Positions 58,867 to 64,000 of a DNA stretch of 64,000 bases are shown here, piece after piece. A program made the translations under genes and the position numbers. Origin of the DNA: Streptococcus gordonii (GTDB lineage: Bacteria; Bacillota; Bacilli; Lactobacillales; Streptococcaceae). The DNA lies in NCBI RefSeq assembly GCF_001553855.1, contig NZ_LQWV01000001.1, positions 191,774 through 255,773 of the forward strand, read 5' to 3'. Position 1 is the first letter of the stretch; the number at the start of each line of letters is the position of its first letter. Below the pieces are notes generated by a model. That model ran no database searches, was not told where the DNA came from, and worked only from the letters and a program-made list of their open reading frames with translations.

Positions 58867-60369
58867 TTAATGCGTCAACATCTCTTGGGCAATTTCTTGA
58901 CCGGTCAATTTACTTGGATAGTAGGTTGGCCAGTTTTCCAGCTCGTCAAAGAGTGCTTCCTGACTCTCACCGCCATAGAAGATATGGAAATGAGCCGCCT
59001 TAGTTGGTGCAATGTTGTGGTCGCTAAACTGAACATACTTGTATTGACCAGCATCTTTATCTGTCGCTTCAAACATAAATCGTACTCCACGATTTCCCTT
59101 AGAGTAAGTCAGAGTATGCTTACCAACGTATTTATAAGTATATTTCTTGGATTTTCCATCTACCACAAATTCCATAGTTTTATCTGTGATATTGATATTG
59201 GAAACATCTGTCTTGTAGCCTTTATCATAGTAGTCCTTGTATTCAGCTGCTGTCATTTTCCCAGTCAGCTTAGCCTTGTAGTCAAAGACTTGGTCCAAGG
59301 TACCATCCTTCAGATAAGGGTATACAGACTGCCACTCACCAGCATAGTCAGACAAGGTCCGATCCTTGACGGCACTGTCTTCAAAGTAGCCATTTTGAAC
59401 AGTCTTAGTATCTTCTTCTTTCTCAGCCGCAATCTCTACTCCCTCTTGATCAGTCGTTTTCTTAAGATCCTTTAGATTAGCCTGCATGATCGAAATATAG
59501 TCTGCCCCATCCTTGGTCTGTTCTTCGGTCAAGCTTTCCAGTGGATTCAAGACATCTAATTCTACTCCTGTTTCCTTAGCCAAAGTGGAAGCTAAGGCCT
59601 GAGAAGCATTTTCTTCAAAGTAGATATACTTGATTTTATTCTTCTTGATGTACTCGGTCAATTCAGCCAAGCGTGAAGCCGATGGTTCACTGTCTGGTGA
59701 AAGTCCAGAAATTGGAACCTGCTTCAAACCATAGTCCAATGCTAGATAGTTAAAGGCAGCGTGTTGGGTAACAAAGCTCTTTTGCTTGGCATTAGCCAAA
59801 CCAGTTTCATATTCCTTATCCAAGGCTTCTAGCTTCTTGATATAAGCTGCAGCATTTTTCTCAAAAGCAGCTTTCTTTTCAGGATAAGCTTTGCTCAAGC
59901 TATCTCGGATGTGCTCCACCATTTGAATGGCCCGCTTTGGAGACAGCCAAACATGAGGATCGTACTCATGATGGTGTCCCTCTTCACCATGATCATGGTC
60001 GTCTTCCTCTTCTCCTCCAGGAAGTAAGAGCATCTTTCCAGTCGCCTTGATTACAGTTTCCTTCTTATTCTTCAATGTTTTTAGCAAATCTGGAACCCAA
60101 GTCTCCATATTTTCATTTTCATAAACAAAAGCATCCGCGTCCTGAATCGTCGCAACTGCCTTTGCAGAAGGTTCATAATCATGTGGCTCTGTTCCAGCAC
60201 CAATTAAAAGATTAACGTTGGCTTCATCTCCAGCCACCTGCTTGGTAAACTCATAAACGGGATAAAAAGTCGTGACAATATTTAGCTTGCCATCTGCTTT
60301 TTTCTGATTAGAACAAGCGACTAAGAAAATACTCAGTAGACCTGCTAATAGTAAGCTAATTTTTTTCAT
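58867..60369 (-). CDS. adcA: Zinc-binding lipoprotein AdcA with ZinT domain
   Basis: 500 residues. The lipobox LVAC gives a lipid-anchored Cys at about residue 19. A ZnuA-type domain follows, with zinc ligands in the EPHDYEPS and AAFNYLA contexts and a His/Glu/Asp-rich loop (EEDDHDHGEEGHHHEYDPH) near residues 115-135. A C-terminal ZinT domain runs from about residue 330 and includes KAAHFHIFYGG. It captures zinc for the AdcBC transporter. It is the last gene of adcRCBA. Confidence 0.95.
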   Translation of the reverse strand: MKKISLLLAGLLSIFLVACSNQKKADGKLNIVTTFYPVYEFTKQVAGDEANVNLLIGAGTEPHDYEPSAKAVATIQDADAFVYENENMETWVPDLLKTLKNKKETVIKATGKMLLLPGGEEEDDHDHGEEGHHHEYDPHVWLSPKRAIQMVEHIRDSLSKAYPEKKAAFEKNAAAYIKKLEALDKEYETGLANAKQKSFVTQHAAFNYLALDYGLKQVPISGLSPDSEPSASRLAELTEYIKKNKIKYIYFEENASQALASTLAKETGVELDVLNPLESLTEEQTKDGADYISIMQANLKDLKKTTDQEGVEIAAEKEEDTKTVQNGYFEDSAVKDRTLSDYAGEWQSVYPYLKDGTLDQVFDYKAKLTGKMTAAEYKDYYDKGYKTDVSNINITDKTMEFVVDGKSKKYTYKYVGKHTLTYSKGNRGVRFMFEATDKDAGQYKYVQFSDHNIAPTKAAHFHIFYGGESQEALFDELENWPTYYPSKLTGQEIAQEMLTH

Positions 60370-60378
60370 TTTCTACTC

Positions 60379-61185
60379 CTATTTCACAAATTTTTTGATC
60401 AAATTGACCACTAAAAACAAACTGACGAAAATAATTGTTATACTAGCGCTTGCTGGCGTCTCTGCATAGTAAGAAATATACAGACCAGCAATCATACCAA
60501 AGAAACCGATGATATTTGCTAGTAAAATAACCGATTTAAAGTTTTTCCCAATCCGCAGAGCAATACTGGCCGGCAAGACCATAATGGTCGAAACCAGCAA
60601 AGCTCCCGCAGCCGGAATCATGAGGGCTATTGCAACTCCCGTCACGATATTAAAGAGAATAGACATGGTTCTCACCGGCAGCCCATCCACAAATGCCGTA
60701 TCCTCATCAAAGGTCAAGATGTACATAGGCCGAATGAAGAGGAAGGTTAAGACAAGTACCACAGCGGCAATAACAAAAAGAGAAATCACCTGCTCCGTAC
60801 TAATCGTCACAATGGAGCCAAATAGATACTGATCTAGACTCATGGAACTAGAACTCTTCCCCTTACTCATAACAATTAAGGAAATAGCTAAGCCAGTAGA
60901 CATGAGAATGGCTGTCCCGATTTCCATGAAATTCTTATAAATAGTCCGCAAGTACTCTAAAAAGACTGCTGCAATCATGACCACAATCACCGTTGTCAAA
61001 GTTGGCGACAAACCAAGAACCAAGCCAAAAGCAACACCTGCTAGTGACACGTGGCTAAGCGTATCACTCATGAGACTCTGCCGACGTAAAATCAGGAAAG
61101 TCCCCAGAATCGGCGAGAAGAGACTCATGGCAATAACTGCCAAAAAGGCTCGTTGCATAAAATCATAGGAAAATAGATTAAGCAT
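60379..61185 (-). CDS. adcB: Zinc ABC transporter permease AdcB
   Basis: 268 residues, eight or nine membrane segments, ABC-3 permease family ([59 protein letters not shown]). It overlaps adcC by 8 bases and is 9 bases before adcA. Confidence 0.94.
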   Translation of the reverse strand: MLNLFSYDFMQRAFLAVIAMSLFSPILGTFLILRRQSLMSDTLSHVSLAGVAFGLVLGLSPTLTTVIVVMIAAVFLEYLRTIYKNFMEIGTAILMSTGLAISLIVMSKGKSSSSMSLDQYLFGSIVTISTEQVISLFVIAAVVLVLTFLFIRPMYILTFDEDTAFVDGLPVRTMSILFNIVTGVAIALMIPAAGALLVSTIMVLPASIALRIGKNFKSVILLANIIGFFGMIAGLYISYYAETPASASITIIFVSLFLVVNLIKKFVK

Positions 61186-61888
61186 GGTTCACCTCCTGTC
61201 CATTGTCGCTTTCATGCACATTGAAACAGCGCCAAGGCGAGTCCTGATTCCGAACCAAATGAATATTACGGTCAGCATACTTACGAACTTCCTCCGGATC
61301 GTGCGTAATCATCAAGACAGCTTTCCCATGCTTATGAGCACTATGGTGCATGAGCTTGTAAAACTCATCTTTACTGCCTGCATCCATCCCTGTTGTTGGC
61401 TCATCTAGGACAAATATATCTGGGTCTGAAGCAAACATCCGAGCAATCACAGCCCTCTGCTTTTGCCCGCCAGAAAGAGAGCCAAGCCGCTTGTCCCTAT
61501 GTTCCCACATCCCTACAGATTCAAGACTTGCCTTGATATGTTCTTCATCATGCTCATTCAAACGACGAAACCAACCTTTACGCGGATAACGACCTGACTT
61601 GACAAATTCATATACCGTACTAGGAAAACCAGCATTAAAACTAGCTATCTGCTGAGGTAGATAAGCAATACGTAATTTCTTTCCTTGAGTATTTGTCTTA
61701 GAAATCTTAACCTCTCCATTCTTAGGTCGTAAAATTCCCAAACTAGCCTTGATAAGTGTCGTCTTAGCAGCACCATTCTCCCCCGTCAGCGTAACAAACT
61801 CTCCACTATCCAAAAAATAATGAATATGCTCTAGAACAGGTTCTTTATCATAGTAGAAAGATAAATTTTCCACTGTTATATATCTCAT
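61178..61888 (-). CDS. adcC: Zinc ABC transporter ATP-binding protein AdcC
   Basis: 236 residues with Walker [13 protein letters not shown] (Ala replaces the usual Gly before Lys), signature [14 protein letters not shown] and Walker [13 protein letters not shown]. It powers AdcB. It overlaps adcR by 4 bases. Confidence 0.94.
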   Translation of the reverse strand: MRYITVENLSFYYDKEPVLEHIHYFLDSGEFVTLTGENGAAKTTLIKASLGILRPKNGEVKISKTNTQGKKLRIAYLPQQIASFNAGFPSTVYEFVKSGRYPRKGWFRRLNEHDEEHIKASLESVGMWEHRDKRLGSLSGGQKQRAVIARMFASDPDIFVLDEPTTGMDAGSKDEFYKLMHHSAHKHGKAVLMITHDPEEVRKYADRNIHLVRNQDSPWRCFNVHESDNGQEVNHA

Positions 61889-62328
61889 TTCCCAATTTCT
61901 CCCACTAAGGCCTCCAAAAATTTTTCAATTGCTTGTTGTTCATCTTGAGAAAATCTATCCAGTAAACTTTGATAAGTTTCCAAGGTATGAGCGTGATGAT
62001 GCTCATGTTCATAAGCAATTGGCTGTGCTAATTCAGTTAAGCGATAAAAAGTTACTCTAGCATCCTTCTTATCTTTGAAAGTCTCCAACATCCCTTGATT
62101 GATTAAAGACTTAACAGCCTTCGTTACAGCGGCCTGACTTACATTTAATTTTTTAGCTAAATCAGAGTTGGTCAACATCTCTTCAGCTAACAACATCAAA
62201 ATATGTTCTTGTGTATTCGTTAAAGCAACATTACTCGTACATGAACCAACTAGAATCTCATGCTGATTCTCAGCCTTCAAAATAATCTCATTTAAAAAAG
62301 AATCAATCTTATGAGCTAACTGTGACAT
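61885..62328 (-). CDS. adcR: Zinc-responsive MarR-family repressor AdcR
   Basis: 147 residues. A MarR winged helix ([37 protein letters not shown]) is followed by a His-rich region [12 protein letters not shown], which supplies zinc ligands in the family. With zinc bound it represses the adc operon. It is the first gene, directly behind matching operator sequences. Confidence 0.94.
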   Translation of the reverse strand: MSQLAHKIDSFLNEIILKAENQHEILVGSCTSNVALTNTQEHILMLLAEEMLTNSDLAKKLNVSQAAVTKAVKSLINQGMLETFKDKKDARVTFYRLTELAQPIAYEHEHHHAHTLETYQSLLDRFSQDEQQAIEKFLEALVGEIGK

Positions 62329-62349
62329 GATTTCCCTCCCTCTCTTTAC

Positions 62350-62375
62350 TTAACCAGTTAATGTTTCACTGGTTA
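62350..62375 (-). promoter_or_regulatory. AdcR operators
   Basis: TTAACCAGTTAA (62350-62361) fits the AdcR box TTAACYRGTTAA. A second, imperfect copy TTCACTGGTTAA ends at 62375 beside the -10 box. Confidence 0.85.
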
Positions 62376-62403
62376 ATTATAACACAATTAAAAAAAGAAG
62401 CAA
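62376..62403 (-). promoter_or_regulatory. Promoter of adcRCBA
   Basis: Minus-strand TTGCTT (62403-62398), a 16-base spacer and TATAAT (62381-62376) with TGT before it (extended -10). Confidence 0.75.
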
Positions 62404-62504
62404 ATAAAAAGTTCAAACTAGAATCAAAAAAATTATTACAAACCGAATCATTTACTTCAAAGCCAACAAAGTAAACACAGTAAAAAAGAGCTAGAAACTC
62501 GAAT
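62404..62504. other. AT-rich intergenic stretch, no gene seen
   Basis: Part of the ~500-base gap between adcR and the tRNA cluster. No coding frame or RNA is supported here or in 62600-62915. Confidence 0.5.
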
Positions 62505-62598
62505 AAACTTAAGCTATACTGACAAACGAAGGCACATCCATGAAGACAATAGATTTCAAGCTCTATTCTTGCTAAGTAGCAGCATGTTGATTTAATAC
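62505..62598 (-). pseudogene. Decayed copy of the tRNA-Leu gene and its flank
   Basis: The stretch AAACTTAAGCTATAC (62505-62519) is identical to the sequence just downstream of the intact tRNA-Leu (62953-62967). The following bases GGCACATCCATGAAGACAAT (62531-62550) match the intact GGCACGTCCGTGAGGACACT with changes, and the similarity fades through the anticodon region. The acceptor and anticodon stems are destroyed, so it cannot be functional. Confidence 0.65.
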
Positions 62599-62915
62599 AC
62601 TTCTAGAACTTTTGGTTATTCACAAAAAAAGGCTTTTTTCAGCATCTAGGATCTTTCTAGTAACTCATTCTTATCTTTCAAATACTAACATCGTCTAATG
62701 ATTCTTAAAAAAGAAATTATGATCTCAGGGATTCAAACAATTCACTAATATTAAATCAAGCAACAAATAATCAACTTGAAAAAATCACGCCTCTATAAAT
62801 GGAACTACAAATTTCCCCTCGCACATATATCCAAATAATAAAAAATTTACAGATTAAATAAATAAGTTTTAAAGTATAAGTTATTTAAAAGAATGCAAAG
62901 TTAAAAAGATCAAAA

Positions 62916-62948
62916 TAAAAAAAGACAAGGTCAACAAACCTTGTCTCT
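62916..62948 (-). terminator. Terminator of the tRNA cluster
   Basis: Stem AGACAAGG / CCTTGTCT with a T run on the minus strand, 18 bases after the tRNA-Leu end. Confidence 0.88.
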
Positions 62949-62965
62949 TCAGTAAACTTAAGCTA

Positions 62966-63049
62966 TACCGGCGGCCGGGGTCGAACCGGCACGTCCGTGA
63001 GGACACTGGATTTTGAGTCCAGCGCGTCTGCCAATTCCGCCACGCCGGC
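62966..63049 (-). tRNA. tRNA-Leu (CAA)
   Basis: 84 nt with a long variable arm. The anticodon loop CTCAAAA gives CAA. The acceptor stem GCCGGCG pairs with CGCCGGT. CCA is not encoded. Last tRNA of the cluster. Confidence 0.95.
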
Positions 63050-63059
63050 TCAAGTTTAA

Positions 63060-63131
63060 CTGGGGTAGCTGGATTCGAACCAACGCACGAGGGAGTCAAA
63101 GTCCCTTGCCTTACCGCTTGGCTATACCCCA
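63060..63131 (-). tRNA. tRNA-Gln (TTG)
   Basis: 72 nt; anticodon loop CTTTGAC gives TTG; acceptor TGGGGTA / TACCCCA; discriminator G; CCA not encoded. Confidence 0.95.
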
Positions 63132-63144
63132 ATATCAATAAATA

Positions 63145-63218
63145 GGCGAGTGATGGGGATCGAACCCACGCATGCCAGAGCCACAATCTGGTGTGTTAAC
63201 CACTTCACCACACCCGCC
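63145..63218 (-). tRNA. tRNA-His (GTG)
   Basis: 74 nt; anticodon loop TTGTGGC gives GTG. An eight-pair acceptor stem includes the extra G(-1):C73 pair typical of tRNA-His. Confidence 0.95.
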
Positions 63219-63229
63219 ATATTATCAAA

Positions 63230-63300
63230 CACGGGCAGTAGGAATTGAACCCACACTGAAGGTTTTGGAGACCTTAGTTCTACCTTTAAACTATGCCCGT
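63230..63300 (-). tRNA. tRNA-Trp (CCA)
   Basis: 71 nt; anticodon loop CTCCAAA gives CCA; acceptor ACGGGCA / TGCCCGT; discriminator G. Confidence 0.95.
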
Positions 63301-63309
63301 AAAGGTTTA

Positions 63310-63390
63310 TGGAAGGGGAGGGATTCGAACCCCCGAACCCGAAGGAGCGGATTTACAGTCCGCCGCGTTTAGCCTCTTCGCTACCCTTCC
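63310..63390 (-). tRNA. tRNA-Tyr (GTA)
   Basis: 81 nt, class II with variable arm; anticodon loop CTGTAAA gives GTA; discriminator A. Confidence 0.95.
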
Positions 63391-63407
63391 AAAAAATATA
63401 AGTAAAA

Positions 63408-63480
63408 TGGCGCGAGACGGAATCGAACCGCCGACACATGGAGCTTCAATCCATTGCTCTACCAACTGAGCTACCGAGCC
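63408..63480 (-). tRNA. tRNA-Phe (GAA)
   Basis: 73 nt; anticodon loop TTGAAGC gives GAA. The acceptor stem GGCTCGG / TCGCGCC has a T4-C69 mismatch and a G7-T66 wobble. The CCA-like end is the discriminator A after CC. Confidence 0.93.
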
Positions 63481-63483
63481 TTA

Positions 63484-63557
<74 letters not shown>

Positions 63558-63576
63558 ATACTATTATTCAACTAAA

Positions 63577-63666
63577 AGGAGGATGTGGGATTCGAACCCA
63601 CGCACGCTTTTACACGCCTGACGGTTTTCAAGACCGTTCCCTTCAGCCGGACTTGGGTAATCCTCC
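63577..63666 (-). tRNA. tRNA-Ser (TGA)
   Basis: 90 nt with a long variable arm; anticodon loop CTTGAAA gives TGA. Acceptor GGAGGAT / ATCCTCC, followed by T at the discriminator position, where G is usual. Confidence 0.94.
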
Positions 63667-63677
63667 AAGAAATGATA

Positions 63678-63749
63678 TAGTCCGTACGGGATTCGAACCC
63701 GTGTTACCGCCGTGAAAAGGCGGTGTCTTAACCCCTTGACCAACGGACC
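63678..63749 (-). tRNA. tRNA-Glu (TTC)
   Basis: 72 nt; anticodon loop TTTTCAC gives TTC; acceptor GGTCCGT / ACGGACT with a G1-T72 wobble. Confidence 0.95.
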
Positions 63750-63763
63750 ATAAAATATTCAAA

Positions 63764-63837
<74 letters not shown>

Positions 63838-63872
63838 AAGTTATAAAAACTTGGTATGAACCTTTCGTTCAA

Positions 63873-63943
63873 AGCGGGTGACGAGAATCGAACTCGCGAC
63901 AACAGCTTGGAAGGCTGTAGTTTTACCACTAAACTACACCCGC
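63873..63943 (-). tRNA. tRNA-Gly (TCC)
   Basis: 71 nt; anticodon loop CTTCCAA gives TCC; acceptor GCGGGTG / CACCCGC; discriminator T. Confidence 0.95.
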
Positions 63944-63950
63944 TTGAATA

Positions 63951-64000
63951 TGGGAGTTAACGGGATCGAACCGCTGACCCACTGCTTGTAAGGCAGATGC
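63951..64000 (-). tRNA. tRNA-Val (TAC), partial
   Basis: The 3' 50 nt are inside the window: anticodon loop CTTACAA gives TAC, T arm GGTTCGATCC and 3' strand AACTCCC with discriminator A. The 5' part lies beyond base 64000. Confidence 0.88.

Overview
The window is chromosomal DNA of a commensal oral Streptococcus, probably of the mitis/sanguinis group. Supporting signs are the streptococcal-type GroEL ending in GGMM, the adjacent rpoB, rpoC, DUF1033 and comG genes, a ComX (SigX) CIN-box before the comG operon, AdcR/CopY regulons, a sulD-type folB-folK fusion and low-GC codon use. Species level cannot be fixed from sequence reading alone. Nearly all genes are on the minus strand. The exceptions are folE-prsW, the 16.2-19.6 kb block, the AraC regulator, tyrS and rlmA.

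Layout. 0-4 kb: 3' end of folE, a PrsW-type membrane protease, queH and the CIRCE-controlled groESL operon. 4.1-7.2 kb: an ABC importer whose lipoprotein and permease are fused in one polypeptide, preceded by a ~295-nt leader that looks like a classical ribosome-stalling attenuator with a Tyr/Phe-rich 22-residue leader peptide. 7.3-14.8 kb: a Lev-type mannose/fructose PTS (IIA, IIB, IIC, IID and a small membrane protein) driven by a four-component sensor operon (two sugar-binding proteins, histidine kinase, response regulator), with palindromic operators and a cre site. 15-19.6 kb: pepA, then a plus-strand operon (DUF4651 protein, thioredoxin-like protein, YtpR-type protein), competence ssbB and a DUF1846 protein. 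19.7-20.5 kb: a three-gene XRE regulator/small membrane protein module. 20.8-26.8 kb: an alpha-galactosidase, GH32 and PTS EIIBC operon with a divergent AraC regulator. This cassette is bracketed by inverted 17-nt sequences that match an IS3-type element end, and the right one adjoins a transposase relic.

27-36.3 kb: an ABC exporter with a short-loop two-component system, resembling antimicrobial-peptide immunity modules; the folate genes folP-folC-sulD, lacking the folE usually found among them; a CPBP protease; and ackA. 36.4-41.5 kb: a YtxK-like methyltransferase, the seven-gene comG transformation-pilus operon and a DUF1033 protein. 41.8-52 kb: rpoC, rpoB with a ~350-nt structured leader, and PBP1B. 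52.2-55.7 kb: tyrS, rlmA(II) and two DUF6287-like surface proteins. 55.8-62.4 kb: copper efflux copYAZ and zinc uptake adcRCBA. 62.4-63 kb: an AT-rich gap holding a decayed tRNA-Leu copy. 63-64 kb: a dense cluster of twelve tRNA genes running off the right edge, probably the distal part of an rRNA operon.

The most interesting candidate is the Tyr/Phe leader-peptide attenuator joined to a fused substrate-binding/permease transporter. Streptococci are usually expected to use T-box leaders for amino-acid control, and no T-box signature is seen there.
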